From contig CANQUX010000010.1 of assembly GCA_947627155.1 (NCBI GenBank), positions 1 to 61,203 of the forward strand: DNA of 61,203 nt, written 5' to 3'. Both the position numbers and the translations under genes were made by a program. Shown piece after piece: positions 17,401 through 25,620 of this stretch; within the stretch, counting starts at the first letter, position 1, and each line of letters starts with the position of its first letter. The notes beneath the pieces are model-generated. The model saw only the letters and a list, made by a program, of their open reading frames with translations, did no database searches and was not told the DNA's origin. Source of the DNA: an uncultured Alphaproteobacteria bacterium (lineage in GTDB: Bacteria > Pseudomonadota > Alphaproteobacteria > CAAHEQ01 > UBA3637).

Positions 17401-18693
17401 TGGAACACCAGTACCAAAAAGTGCGAAGCATGTCCGGCAAGTACGCCTTATTGGAACGGCAGTGCTTGCAAAACATGTGTATCAGTAAATAGCAGTACGC
17501 CTTATTGGAACACCAGTACTAAAAAGTGCGAAGCGTGTCCGGCAAGCACACCCTATTGGAACGGCAGTGCCTGTAAAACGTGCGCATCGGTAAACAGCAG
17601 TGCGCCTTATTGGAATACAAGTACCAAAAAGTGTGAAGCCTGCCCGGCAAGCACACCTTATTGGAACGGCAGCGCCTGTAAAACGTGTGCATCGGTAAAC
17701 AGCAGTGCGCCTTATTGGAACACCGGTACCAAAAAGTGCGAAGCATGTCCGGCAAACACACCTTATTGGAACGGCAGTGCTTGCAAAACGTGCGTATCGG
17801 TAAACAGCAGCGCGCCTTACTGGAATACAAGTACCAAAAAGTGCGAAGCATGTCCGGCAAGTACGCCTTATTGGAACGGTTCTGTCTGTAAAACGTGTGC
17901 ATCGGTTAATAGTTCTAAACCTGTATGGAATGCGACAAAAAAACAATGTGTACAATGCACTGGGAACAGTCATTGTTCGGGGACAACACCGATTTGTAAC
18001 ACAAGCACCGGTGTTTGCGGCAAATGCACAGCCGATTCGCAATGCGGCACAGGCAAACATTGCGAAACCGATGGCAGTTGCGCCACTTGCAGTGGTACAA
18101 CGCACTGGAACACCAGTACCAAAAAGTGCGAAGCCTGCCCGGAAGGCAGCACTTGGAATAGTACAACCGGCGAATGCAAATGTGACGGTAATAAAGTCTG
18201 GAAAGAGTCCAAACAAGCCTGTGTAGAGCTTGTCGGGGAATGCGAGAGCAATGCCGATTGCGGGGAGGGAGAGTATTGTTACATGTATTTTGGGTTTCAA
18301 TGTTATGACGGCCAGGAATTTAAACCTTATGAATTTGGTGGAGCGTATAGCAGCAAGAGTGAATGCAGGAATGCGCGTGGCGATGCAAAAGAAGGAAAAA
18401 CAACCCACTTTGTTGGTAGCAAAAGTGAGATGACATGGTGGAGTGCGGGGCGGTTCTGCAAGGCGTTAGGAATGAAGCAAGCAACGCGGGCAAGCATCGG
18501 ATGTGGTGATGTGCCGTATGGAGAGTATTGTCAAAGCGAGACAAGAAATAATTTGTACGATGATTTTGGTAGCGAGTATGTTTGGATGTCCGATATGTAC
18601 GATTCTTCCTGCTACGCGTACAGCGTTCTCCTCAATTACGGTTACGTCAACTACTACGGTCGCAACCCCTACCACTACGCCTTATGTGAGTGA
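14479..18693 (+). CDS. giant pilin-like adhesin 2 with Cys-rich repeat stalk and variable lectin-like head
   Basis: 1404 residues. Prepilin signal: basic leader to G20, then RSMVEIL with Glu+5. A pilin-type domain (~45-190) is followed by a huge Cys-rich stalk. From 15445 there are eight tandem ~60-residue units (CTADSQCGTGKHC...GSTPYWNATTKQC), then nine 35-residue units (KTCVSVNSSTPYWNTSTKKC...), then a final unit and a CEGNKVW-type module. The head (~1250-1404) is lectin-like: MTWWSAGRFCKALG, YVWMSDMYDSSCYA and the YALCE end. Its last ~40 codons are NNC/NNT-rich, as in DGR targets. The first in-frame starts (14461 TTG, 14473 ATG) are rejected because ATG 14479 has the family's GGGAG plus 7 spacing. 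It is presumably displayed on a pilus or pseudopilus tip. Confidence 0.8.
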   Translation: MTMQHRKKQLKQAETQSQSGRSMVEILCVLAIIAILSISGIIGYELAMNHYQANQIAHEVNLMRTDAQVKIAQGNDILTLGEPYDDGKLNFNGYPTDFGFADPIPNVENPSDIEEEYYINVSAVPQGVCKPLATLLNGLDGKISLKVNDTDFENNIDLCNEKENNLTVAFAAEDIKGESFAEGWCENDDDCGGGYCQNHICVECKESNDCGDFEVCDQQEGICTTDCSKGGCQEDLKCDSQTNRCVECRNTDDCSGLACKNNQCATCSSESDCEGKHCTAVGTCVKCTGKLSNWDATKKECVECNESHPCPNGQVCQNGVCEKCTADSQCGSGNHCKTDGSCVTCSGSTPYWNATTKQCVSCTQNSHCSDTTPICTAGTCDACSGDSQCGSGNHCKADGSCVTCSGSTPYWNATTKQCVSCTQNSHCSGTTPYCNTSSGTCEACSGDSQCGSGKHCKTDGSCVTCSGSTPYWNATTKQCVACTGNSHCSGTAPYCDTSSGTCGKCTADSQCGTNKHCKTDGSCVTCSGSTPYWNATTKQCVACTGNSHCSGTTPYCNTSSGTCEKCTADSQCGTGNHCKTDGSCVTCSGSTPYWNATTKQCVACTENSHCSGTTPICNTSSGVCGKCTADSQCGTGKHCKADGSCVTCSGSTPYWNATTKQCVSCTENSHCSGTTPICNTSSGVCGKCTADSQCGTGKHCKADGSCVTCSGTTPYWNASTKQCEACSGSTPYWNATKKQCVACTGNSHCSGTTPYCNTSTNVCEKCTTDSQCGTGKHCKTDGSCVTCSGSTPYWNATTKQCVQCTGNSHCSGTTPYCNGSVCKTCVSVSSSTPYWNTSTKKCEACPASTPYWNGSACKTCVSVNSSTPYWNTGTKKCEACPTSTPYWNGSACKTCVSVSSSTPYWNTSTKKCEACPASTPYWNGSACKTCVSVNSSTPYWNTSTKKCEACPASTPYWNGSACKTCVSVNSSAPYWNTSTKKCEACPASTPYWNGSACKTCVSVNSSTPYWNTSTKKCEACPASTPYWNGSACKTCASVNSSAPYWNTSTKKCEACPASTPYWNGSACKTCASVNSSAPYWNTGTKKCEACPANTPYWNGSACKTCVSVNSSAPYWNTSTKKCEACPASTPYWNGSVCKTCASVNSSKPVWNATKKQCVQCTGNSHCSGTTPICNTSTGVCGKCTADSQCGTGKHCETDGSCATCSGTTHWNTSTKKCEACPEGSTWNSTTGECKCDGNKVWKESKQACVELVGECESNADCGEGEYCYMYFGFQCYDGQEFKPYEFGGAYSSKSECRNARGDAKEGKTTHFVGSKSEMTWWSAGRFCKALGMKQATRASIGCGDVPYGEYCQSETRNNLYDDFGSEYVWMSDMYDSSCYAYSVLLNYGYVNYYGRNPYHYALCE
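15445..16941 (+). repeat. eight tandem ~180-base Cys-rich coding repeats
   Basis: Units of 59-61 residues starting at CTADSQCG or CSGDSQCG, each with about eight cysteines; the seventh carries an internal extra PYWNA module. Nucleotide identity between units is high, so unit number probably varies between strains by recombination. Confidence 0.85.
16942..17886 (+). repeat. nine tandem 105-base coding repeats
   Basis: Repeat starts fall exactly every 105 bases (16942, 17047, 17152, 17257, 17362, 17467, 17572, 17677, 17782), with a partial tenth at 17887. Each encodes 35 residues with two PYWN motifs and four cysteines. Differences are mostly synonymous and alternate between units, as expected from recent expansion of pairs of units. 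Confidence 0.9.
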
Positions 18694-18700
18694 GGCCAGC
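18584..18700 (+). other. candidate DGR variable repeat, adhesin 2
   Basis: 3' end of adhesin 2 from the TGGATG codons through the stop to GGCCAGC. Compared with adhesin 5, codon changes fall at first and second positions of codons ending in C or T, as if derived from AAC/AAT codons. The invariant codons (TGC, GCG, GTC, CGC, TTA, TGT, GAG) contain few or no adenines at changed places. The 3' boundary GTGAGTGAGGCCAGC is identical in the two genes and could be the initiation-of-mutagenic-homing (IMH) site. Confidence 0.65.
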
Positions 18701-18731
18701 TTTTGAGAGGACGAAGCCATCGCCCACACCA

Positions 18732-18765
18732 TGCCCCGCCTTTAAGACTCCCGTTCGGCGGGGCA
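18732..18765 (+). other. hairpin 1 after adhesin 2
   Basis: TGCCCCGCC (18732-18740) and GGCGGGGCA (18757-18765) form a perfect 9-bp stem with a 16-base loop beginning TTTAAG. The same hairpin follows adhesins 4 and 5. In known DGRs a hairpin/cruciform just past the variable repeat aids target recognition. It lacks a T run, so a simple terminator is less likely. Confidence 0.7.
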
Positions 18766-18919
18766 CCTCTCCTCTCTTTTCAGCCCACCACGCCGGCGCA
18801 TATTCTACACGCCGGCACTTCCCGCCGAAAATAAGAGAGGAGAGTTATCACTTGCCAATAGAGAGAGAAAATATCGTTCGCATTTATTCTTTTTGCCGAA
18901 ATGACTCTCTGCCGTTTTT

Positions 18920-18972
18920 CCCTATCGGCTCATAGCGATGCGCGCCTTTCAACAGCGCATTACACTGCCGAT
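18920..18972 (+). repeat. hairpin 2 palindromic repeat, degraded copy
   Basis: CCCTATCGGC at 18920-18929 and CATAGCG, then inner arms ATGCGC (18938-18943) and GCGCAT (18955-18960), and a decayed right arm GCCGAT (18967-18972). Other copies are at 25485, 27432, 29248 and 29408. The rest of 18694-19176 holds hairpin 1 and, near its end, the possible infA promoter; nothing else was recognised. Confidence 0.6.
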
Positions 18973-19117
18973 TTTGTTTGTCATCCTCCAAAATGAAAAA
19001 TGATAAATTAACTGTTTAAATAATAAAGAAAAAGCATTCTTTTTTCGTTCCAATGTTTATTTTTTCCGCTTTCCGGATAAAAAATAATTTGAATGTCTTT
19101 CAGATTGATGTTTTTTC

Positions 19118-19145
19118 TTGCATTTTATAAAAAAAACGTTATTAT
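19118..19145 (+). promoter_or_regulatory. possible infA promoter
   Basis: TTGCAT (19118-19123) and TATTAT (19140-19145) with a 16-base spacer, 31 bases before the infA start. Plausible but not strong in this AT-rich stretch. Confidence 0.4.
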
Positions 19146-19176
19146 TGTTACGTCTTATTTAATTTAAGGAGTTTTT

Positions 19177-19398
19177 ATGGCAAAAGAAGAAGTCTTGCAG
19201 TTTACGGGAACGGTTACCGAAGCACTGCCGAATGCAATGTTTCGAGTAACGCTTGAAAACGGTCATGAAATTATTGCTCATACTTCCGGAAAAATGAGAA
19301 AGTTTCGCATTCGGGTAATGGTGGGCGATAAAGTTGAAATTGAAATGACACCGTATGACTTGTCAAAAGGGCGCATTGCCTTTCGACATAAAGCATAA
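19177..19398 (+). CDS. infA: translation initiation factor IF-1
   Basis: 73 residues, the normal length for IF-1, the S1/OB-fold protein that binds the ribosomal A site during initiation. The sequence runs [11 protein letters not shown] at the start, through [19 protein letters not shown] to the end of the OB fold. Residues KMRKFRIRV and [13 protein letters not shown] are family hallmarks. TAAGGAG is correctly spaced. It is the first housekeeping gene after the adhesin 2 block and is followed after 62 bases by a membrane-protein gene. Confidence 0.97.
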   Translation: MAKEEVLQFTGTVTEALPNAMFRVTLENGHEIIAHTSGKMRKFRIRVMVGDKVEIEMTPYDLSKGRIAFRHKA

Positions 19399-19460
19399 TT
19401 TTTTTCGACAATACAATTTCGATCGCGTATTGAAGCATACATTCACAAAGGAGAACGAAC

Positions 19461-20684
19461 ATGTCATTATTTATCGGTTCTTTACTGTTTGCAGGATTAA
19501 TTTTGTTTACGGGTGTTCGATTTCTTTTGTTACCGGCATTGATTAAAAATCAGGCAACGCCGCCGATTACTTATTCTTGGATGATTGCCTGCCTTTTTTT
19601 AAGTGCTTTGTTCGGAATTCATTGTTTTTATTATATAGCGCGTTATTTTGCCATTTCGGCGGATAGTGCGGAACTGTTTTCGGGAAATATAATTTTATAT
19701 TTAATAACGGGTGCCGTTGCTTTGTTGGTCATGCCGTTTTTGCAACGTAAATCCTTAATTATTCAATCGGGTGTTATTTTTGCTTTTTGTTTTGTCGGCA
19801 GTACGTTTGTTTCGGCGCCGAACGGCATAAACGCATGGCTTTTTTATGCCCTTTTTGCACTTAGTTGGACAGGGATTATTTTGTTAAATACCATACTGGA
19901 TAGAATTCCGCTGATTTCTTTTGTAACGAACAGCGCCATAATGATTGTTTTGGCATTGGCATCCAGCAGTTTTTTTCAAATGTTATCGCCTGCATTATTG
20001 TCCCTCTATTTAAGTGCTTTATTTGTTCATTTATTTATTTTCTTGTTTATGAAAAAAACCGATTTGCCGTTTGAATTTTTTCCGGTTGTCTTTTTAATGA
20101 ACTGGATTATCGGCTATGCGTTTTTAACATTTGCTTCGCAGGGAAATATTATTTATTTACCGGTTTTCTTCGGATATCCGTTAATGGAATTTTGTTTGGC
20201 AACAGGAGCGCTGTTACTGAAAAAACAAACCGGTATACTTTTTGCCGTTGAACAGGCTTTTATACGGCGAGCACCGGTTAAAATTGTGATTAAAAAAGTG
20301 TTTTATACCATTATTTTATTAGGATTAATCGGATTGGCAGGCATTAAATCAAGTCAAACAACATCTAAATATATTTTGGTTGTTTACGGTATGGCGCTTA
20401 TTATTTTATATAATTTTTATATTACCTTAACCCGCAATATGACGAAAGTCAGCTTGCGTTCCACCGTTCAAGATATTATGATGGGTTTTAAGACCCTTTT
20501 AACCGTCGGGCAATCGTGGGTTGAAAAAGCTCCCGAAACCGTTCTTAAAGCGGAAAAACAGCAATCTGAAAAGAGCGTTCAACCGGTTCAAGAGAAAACA
20601 GCACCGGAACGTGTTTCAAAGTCTGCCGGAAAAACGAAAAAGAAAAAATCAACCCGCGTGCGCGGCGAAAAGTTAAAAAAGTAA
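19461..20684 (+). CDS. polytopic membrane protein of unknown function
   Basis: 407 residues with about ten to eleven hydrophobic segments and a basic, Lys-rich C-terminal tail of ~55 residues (ending TRVRGEKLKK) that is probably cytoplasmic. I recognise no family; no transporter or glycosyltransferase motif stands out. AAAGGAGAACG is the ribosome-binding site. It lies between infA and uvrB, 13 bases before uvrB, so probably in one transcript with it. Confidence 0.7.
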   Translation: MSLFIGSLLFAGLILFTGVRFLLLPALIKNQATPPITYSWMIACLFLSALFGIHCFYYIARYFAISADSAELFSGNIILYLITGAVALLVMPFLQRKSLIIQSGVIFAFCFVGSTFVSAPNGINAWLFYALFALSWTGIILLNTILDRIPLISFVTNSAIMIVLALASSSFFQMLSPALLSLYLSALFVHLFIFLFMKKTDLPFEFFPVVFLMNWIIGYAFLTFASQGNIIYLPVFFGYPLMEFCLATGALLLKKQTGILFAVEQAFIRRAPVKIVIKKVFYTIILLGLIGLAGIKSSQTTSKYILVVYGMALIILYNFYITLTRNMTKVSLRSTVQDIMMGFKTLLTVGQSWVEKAPETVLKAEKQQSEKSVQPVQEKTAPERVSKSAGKTKKKKSTRVRGEKLKK

Positions 20685-20697
20685 TTGAGAAAAAACG

Positions 20698-22713
20698 ATG
20701 ATTCCTTTATATGAACGTCCGAATTTAACCGGCGATGCCGATTTTCATTTACACTCCCCGTTTTTACCGGCGGGTGATCAGCCGCAGGCCATTGCCGAAC
20801 TGGTGCAGGGCTTGAAAGAGAATAAGAAAAATCAGGTGTTGTTGGGCATTACGGGATCGGGCAAAACATTTACCATGGCGCACATTATTAACGAATTAAA
20901 GCGTCCGACATTGATTTTGGCGCACAATAAAACATTGGCTGCCCAGCTTTATTCGGAAATGAAAACGTTTTTTCCCGAAAACGCCGTGGAATATTTTGTT
21001 TCCTATTATGATTATTATCAGCCCGAAGCCTATATTCCCCGAACCGATACTTATATTGAAAAAGATTCGGCCATCAATGAGCAGATTGATCGGTTGCGTC
21101 ATGCGGCGACACGGCATATTTTGGAACGGCGTGATGTGATTATTGTTTCGTCCGTATCGTGTATTTACGGTATCGGTGATGCGGAATCTTATTCCTCCAT
21201 GGCGTTTTCTTTAAGAAAAAATGAAACCGTTGATGTGGAAGAAATTAAAAAACGCTTGGTTGATTTGCAATATAAGCGGAACGATTTGGCATTTGAGCGC
21301 GGTTGTTTTCGCGCCACGGGTGATACGTTGGATATTTTTCCGTCGCACTATGAAGATTTGGCATGGCGAATTGCTTTGTTCGGTGATGAAATTGAAAGTA
21401 TTTATGAATTTGATCCTTTAACGGGTAAAAAAAAGTTAGAGTTAAACGAAATCAGCGTTTTCCCTGCCAGCCATTATGTCACACCGCGACCGGCTTTATC
21501 GCAAGCCATTAAAACCATTAAGGAAGAATTAAAGGAACGCTTGGCGTTTTTTGAGGCGAACGGGCAGTTGTTGGAAGCTGAAAGATTATCTCAACGCACC
21601 AAATATGATTTGGAAATGTTGGAAGCAACCGGTTCTTGCAAAGGTATTGAAAATTATTCGCGCCATTTAACCGGTCGCAAAGCGGGGGAAGCGCCGCCGA
21701 CGTTATTTGAATATTTACCGCCCGATGCGTTGGTTTTTGTTGATGAAAGCCATGTCACCGTTCCTCAATTGGGAGCCATGTATCGCGGCGATTTATCGCG
21801 CAAATCCACCTTATCGGAATATGGTTTTCGCTTGCCCAGTTGCAAAGATAATCGACCGTTAAAGTTTGAAGAATGGAATGCCATGCGTCCGCGAACTGTT
21901 TTTGTGTCGGCCACCCCCGGGCCTTTTGAATTAAACGAAACAAAAGGTGTTTTCACCGAGCAGATTATTCGGCCGACCGGTTTGTTGGATCCCGAATGTA
22001 TTATTCGTCCCGTTCAAAATCAGGTGGAGGATTTAATGGCGGAATGCTTGGAAACGGCCAAACAGGGCGGGCGTGTTTTGGTGACGACGCTGACCAAAAA
22101 AATGGCGGAAGATTTAACCGAATATCTGCGTGAAAACGGTATTAAAGTGCGCTATTTGCATTCGGATATTGATACGTTGGAGCGTATTCAAATTATTCGA
22201 GATTTACGAATCGGCACGTTTGATGTGTTGGTGGGCATTAACCTGTTGCGTGAAGGGCTGGATATTCCCGAAGTTTCTTTGGTTGCCATATTAGATGCCG
22301 ATAAAGAAGGCTTTTTGCGCTCAACAACTTCGTTAATTCAAACCATCGGGCGCGCGGCGCGCAACGTGAACGGGCGTGTTATTTTATATGCTGATAAAAT
22401 GACAAACTCCATTGAAACGGCGGTTTCGGAAACCAATCGGCGACGCACGAAGCAACAAGCTTTTAATGCGGAACATCATATCACGCCGAAAGGTATTGAA
22501 AAAGCCGTTCCCGATTTAATTAAAGACTTTAATGATTTGGTCGGCGGTTCGGAGAATAAAGCCGATGAAATTTCGGGTGATTTTGATGAAAACATTGCCG
22601 AAGTTATTCAGGCAACGCGCAAACAAATGCTGCAAGCGGCGGAGAATTTAAATTTTGAAGAAGCGGCACGGCTCAGAGATAAAATTCACAAACTGGAATC
22701 TTTATTGACTTAA
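20698..22713 (+). CDS. uvrB: excinuclease ABC subunit B
   Basis: 671 residues, the usual UvrB size. UvrB is the damage-verifying helicase-like subunit of nucleotide excision repair. Seen: Walker [11 protein letters not shown] (~51-60), the beta-hairpin region [12 protein letters not shown], motif [10 protein letters not shown], helicase motifs [14 protein letters not shown] and QTIGRAARN, and a C-terminal UVR motif ([16 protein letters not shown]) that contacts UvrC. The protein is complete. It follows an unrecognised membrane protein and precedes an alpha/beta hydrolase by 42 bases. Confidence 0.97.
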   Translation: MIPLYERPNLTGDADFHLHSPFLPAGDQPQAIAELVQGLKENKKNQVLLGITGSGKTFTMAHIINELKRPTLILAHNKTLAAQLYSEMKTFFPENAVEYFVSYYDYYQPEAYIPRTDTYIEKDSAINEQIDRLRHAATRHILERRDVIIVSSVSCIYGIGDAESYSSMAFSLRKNETVDVEEIKKRLVDLQYKRNDLAFERGCFRATGDTLDIFPSHYEDLAWRIALFGDEIESIYEFDPLTGKKKLELNEISVFPASHYVTPRPALSQAIKTIKEELKERLAFFEANGQLLEAERLSQRTKYDLEMLEATGSCKGIENYSRHLTGRKAGEAPPTLFEYLPPDALVFVDESHVTVPQLGAMYRGDLSRKSTLSEYGFRLPSCKDNRPLKFEEWNAMRPRTVFVSATPGPFELNETKGVFTEQIIRPTGLLDPECIIRPVQNQVEDLMAECLETAKQGGRVLVTTLTKKMAEDLTEYLRENGIKVRYLHSDIDTLERIQIIRDLRIGTFDVLVGINLLREGLDIPEVSLVAILDADKEGFLRSTTSLIQTIGRAARNVNGRVILYADKMTNSIETAVSETNRRRTKQQAFNAEHHITPKGIEKAVPDLIKDFNDLVGGSENKADEISGDFDENIAEVIQATRKQMLQAAENLNFEEAARLRDKIHKLESLLT

Positions 22714-22755
22714 TTTTTGTTTTTTGATATGTTCGGCATTAAAGGAGTTTTTTTT

Positions 22756-23574
22756 ATGCCAAAATTTTGTAAAAAGTGCGGTTATGTTCTTGGCTTTTTC
22801 ATTGTGCTTTACGGCCTTTTTTTATTCGGATTATATTTGTATCAGGATCATTTGCTCTATCATCCGGCACCGCGTCAGGTGGAGGGGCTTTTAACCGAAA
22901 TGCCCGATTTAAAAGAAGTTTATTATTCTTTTCCGAACGGCGACAGAGTTTATGCCTGGTATAAAGCCCCGCAAAACAACAAACCGACGCTTGTTTATTT
23001 TCACGGAAACGTTTTGTTTGCCGAATATCACGCCTTTCGATTAAAACCGCTTTATGAAGCCGGCTTCGGTTTGCTCATTCCCGAATATCGCGGGTTCGGT
23101 GATTTAAAAGGAACGCCCTCGCAAAGCAGTATGGAAGAAGATGCGTTAACGGCCGTCAAATATTTATTAAGCACGGGAACAAAAGCCGATAAAATTATTG
23201 TTTACGGTCATTCGCTCGGCACATACGCTGCCGTTTTTGCGGCGGCAAATCAGGAAAAACCTTTGGGCGGTGTTGTATTAGAAGCGCCGTTTTTATCGAT
23301 TGAAAAATTAGCGGAAGAACGTTATCAGCCGTTTGTTCCCGTGGCGTTATTGTTGAAAAATAAATATCCGTCCGAAAAGTATATTGACAAAATCAACACA
23401 CGTCTTTTTTTGGCGCACGGAAAGCGTGATAAAACAATTCCCTATCATCACGGGTGGACGTTATATGAAAAAGCACAAGATCCGAAATTATTTTATGCTT
23501 CCGACAAGGCAGGGCATTCCGATTTACCCGATTTCGGTTTTATGAAAGCCTTGACGGACTGGCTGAACGAGTAG
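22756..23574 (+). CDS. membrane-anchored alpha/beta hydrolase
   Basis: 272 residues with an N-terminal transmembrane anchor (GYVLGFFIVLYGLFLFGLYL) and a hydrolase domain of the BEM46/YfhR type. Catalytic triad: Ser in YGHSLGTYA, Asp in HGKRDKTIP and His in KAGHSDLP. The oxyanion region is FHGN. Starts before 22756 are rejected because AAAGGAG is followed by eight T and this ATG. The active site probably faces the periplasm. The substrate is unknown. It converges with adhesin 3, one base apart. Confidence 0.83.
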   Translation: MPKFCKKCGYVLGFFIVLYGLFLFGLYLYQDHLLYHPAPRQVEGLLTEMPDLKEVYYSFPNGDRVYAWYKAPQNNKPTLVYFHGNVLFAEYHAFRLKPLYEAGFGLLIPEYRGFGDLKGTPSQSSMEEDALTAVKYLLSTGTKADKIIVYGHSLGTYAAVFAAANQEKPLGGVVLEAPFLSIEKLAEERYQPFVPVALLLKNKYPSEKYIDKINTRLFLAHGKRDKTIPYHHGWTLYEKAQDPKLFYASDKAGHSDLPDFGFMKALTDWLNE

Positions 23575-23575
23575 A

Positions 23576-25210
23576 TTATTCCTCTCTTTCCACGCACAAA
23601 TGATCTTTAAACTCTTTATTTAAAATCTCGGCGTATTCCTGCATGGTTGTTTCGTTCGATAAAACTTGATCCAAATCATAGGTTTTTGTTGCTGCATCAA
23701 ATGTACGCCCTTCAACGGAAATGTTATAAATAATCGATTGCGGACATTTTTGTTTCAAAGCATTAAAATAGGGATTATCTGTCATATCTACATCATAAAA
23801 AACAACAATAATCAATTTTTCTTGACCGGTACAAATATTTTGTGTTATATGTTTTAAAGGGTTTATGAAAAAATTACAGGGACCTGCCGGAGGCCCTTCT
23901 AACTCAATTTGAAGCGCGGCTTTAATTTCGGCCGCCGAATGTTTGCCGTATGATAAAGGCATTGGAACTTTATCATACTGACATACCCCCGTACCACAAC
24001 CTCCTTCATCATAACATCCCGATAAATAAACGGCTGCTTTAAGTTTATCGGGAATGTTCAGCTTTGATATCACTTTTTGAATTTTTTGTGCATTTTCTTT
24101 ATATAAATCTCTTGAATATTGGTTAGTATCATGATTTTTCCACCCTAAACTGCTGCTCTGATCCACCATTAAAACAATATCAACTTCCTGTTCACAGTAA
24201 GGCAAACAAACGGCTTTGCCGGAGCTGGTTTCTGATTTCTTATAGTCATTAGGACAAACGCATTCACTGCCGTTCCACGTCATGAGCGGATCATCGCAAC
24301 AAGCACCGCTCGCTGTATCACAATTTGGCTTGTTTGCATCGGGGCATTCATCATCAACAGCGCACCCGACACAGGTTGCCGTTTCTTCATCACATATCGG
24401 GCGCGGATTGACACAATCCGAATCTTTTGTGCATTCACCGCAAGTGTGATTTTTTCGACATATATTTGAGTCACAATCCGCATTTTCCGTACACTCCACA
24501 CACATATTGCTCTCTTTATCGCAAACTTGCGATTCTTCACAATCGTCATTTTTGGCACACCAACCTTCAGGACGATTCGAATCATAATTACCGTTCACTT
24601 CTTCCGCATCAAACTGAATATAAAATTCATTGGCTTCATCACTTGAACATAAATCGTTTTCTTTATAAACTTCTTTGTTAATTTCCATATACATTAAACC
24701 GTCCATGGCGCTGACAAGTGTTGTAAGCGGTTTACAAACGCCTTTCGAAACATTCCCGACTTTAATATAATAAGCATCTGTTTCGCGGCAGTTATAAAAT
24801 TCTGCTTTGTCTTTGCGGATGCAATCATAATCAACGGGATAACGATCGTATTGTGTTGATAAATGCCCGCTGTAATGTTCATTTTCGGGTGTATCATCAT
24901 AAGGATCCCCCAATATCAATTCTTCATTCCCCAAAGCGTATTTAACCTTTAAATCGTTGCGCATGAGATTGATTTCATTTGCTACTTGGTCAGCTTGATA
25001 ATAATTCATGGCTAATTTATAGCCCACGATTCCGCCGATTGATAAAATAGCAATAATCGCCAACACGCCGAGCATTTCAATCATTGAACGTCCGCTTTGT
25101 GAGTGTGTTTTGATTCTATTTTGCCTTTCTTCTTCCTCGCGCATGATTTGTTCTTTATTTCTTTGCATTTCTGCGTAGTTTAGCTGATTTTTTCTTGCAT
25201 ATTTCGTCAT
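23576..25210 (-). CDS. pilin-like adhesin 3 with C-terminal VWA domain
   Basis: 544 residues. The leader is unusually long and charged (EMQRNKEQIMREEEERQNR) before SQSG (G40), then RSMIEML. The pilin-type domain is nearly identical to those of adhesins 1 and 4 (KYALGNEELILGDPYDDTPE). A Cys-rich stalk follows. The C-terminal ~206 residues are a von Willebrand factor A-like domain with MIDAS motif DQSSS (D350) and GWK; it also has several cysteines. VWA heads bind protein ligands through a metal ion, as in pilus-tip proteins. The start at 25210 has the family's GGGAG spacing; the longer frame would run through the promoter. Confidence 0.78.
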   Translation of the reverse strand: MTKYARKNQLNYAEMQRNKEQIMREEEERQNRIKTHSQSGRSMIEMLGVLAIIAILSIGGIVGYKLAMNYYQADQVANEINLMRNDLKVKYALGNEELILGDPYDDTPENEHYSGHLSTQYDRYPVDYDCIRKDKAEFYNCRETDAYYIKVGNVSKGVCKPLTTLVSAMDGLMYMEINKEVYKENDLCSSDEANEFYIQFDAEEVNGNYDSNRPEGWCAKNDDCEESQVCDKESNMCVECTENADCDSNICRKNHTCGECTKDSDCVNPRPICDEETATCVGCAVDDECPDANKPNCDTASGACCDDPLMTWNGSECVCPNDYKKSETSSGKAVCLPYCEQEVDIVLMVDQSSSLGWKNHDTNQYSRDLYKENAQKIQKVISKLNIPDKLKAAVYLSGCYDEGGCGTGVCQYDKVPMPLSYGKHSAAEIKAALQIELEGPPAGPCNFFINPLKHITQNICTGQEKLIIVVFYDVDMTDNPYFNALKQKCPQSIIYNISVEGRTFDAATKTYDLDQVLSNETTMQEYAEILNKEFKDHLCVEREE

Positions 25211-25236
25211 TTTTGACTCCCTTTCACTATACGAAT

Positions 25237-25265
25237 AGCATAAAATAAACGTACCTTTAATGCAA
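25237..25265 (-). promoter_or_regulatory. promoter of pilin-like adhesin 3
   Basis: Minus strand: TTGCAT (25265-25260), 17 bases, TATGCT (25242-25237). The -35 lies in the terminal repeat of element copy 3. Confidence 0.68.
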
Positions 25266-25408
25266 CGCGGATTCGGGGGCAAAATTACCCTTAAATTTTG
25301 GTGAAATTGCCTTGTTATAACCGTTTGATATTGCATTTGTTTTCCCCTTAATTAAATTTTTTTTGAAAAAATCAAAAAAAAGTGTTGCAAAAATCGTACG
25401 TTTAATTG
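25242..25408 (-). repeat. copy 3 of the ~166-bp promoter element
   Basis: Near end (25266-25242) reads GTTGCATTAAAGGTACGTTT then ATTTT. The far end (25384-25408) is GTTGCAAAAATCGTACGTTT then AATTG. The interior is closest to copy 1 (shared GTTATAAC and AATTAA stretches). Confidence 0.7.
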
Positions 25409-25546
25409 AGGAAAGAGAAGCAGGGAAAATATGTTTATTTTCGCTATTATTGGGGGAATAAATTCATATTATTGATAATCTTTTCCCCTATCGGCGGGTG
25501 GGACAGACGGCTTTATGTTGTCTGTCGCTATGGGTCGATAGGGGGA
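25404..25546 (+). repeat. ~140-base direct repeat, copy a
   Basis: Nearly identical to 27351-27493: the shared segment starts AATTGAGGAAAGAGAAGCAG, continues through GGGGGAATAAATTCATATT and ends in a hairpin 2 element. Each copy abuts the far end of a promoter element, suggesting the pair arose by one segmental duplication. Confidence 0.75.
25485..25545 (-). repeat. hairpin 2 palindromic repeat, copy after adhesin 4
   Basis: CCCCTATCGGC (25485-25495) against GTCGATAGGGG (25534-25544), with inner arms ACAGA/TCTGT. It lies beyond hairpin 1 downstream of adhesin 4, matching the order after adhesin 5. Confidence 0.7.
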
Positions 25547-25560
25547 AAAGAGAGGAGAGG

Positions 25561-25594
25561 TGCCCCGCTGAATGGAAGTCTTAAAGGCGGGGCA
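25561..25594 (-). other. hairpin 1 after adhesin 4
   Basis: TGCCCCGC (25561-25568) and GCGGGGCA (25587-25594), 8-bp stem. In the gene's orientation the loop begins CTTTAAG, as after adhesins 2 and 5. It starts about 26 bases past the stop codon. Confidence 0.72.
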
Positions 25595-25620
25595 TCGGGG
25601 ATCGACAACAAAAGTCGACC

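Noticed and set aside
15445-17886. CRISPR array in the regularly spaced repeats
   Set aside because: Units are coding, contiguous and almost identical throughout with no unique spacers.
17482-18408. Long minus-strand frame (308 codons) under the 35-residue repeats
   Set aside because: It exists only because the repeats keep antisense frames open; composition is low-complexity and no start site is supported.
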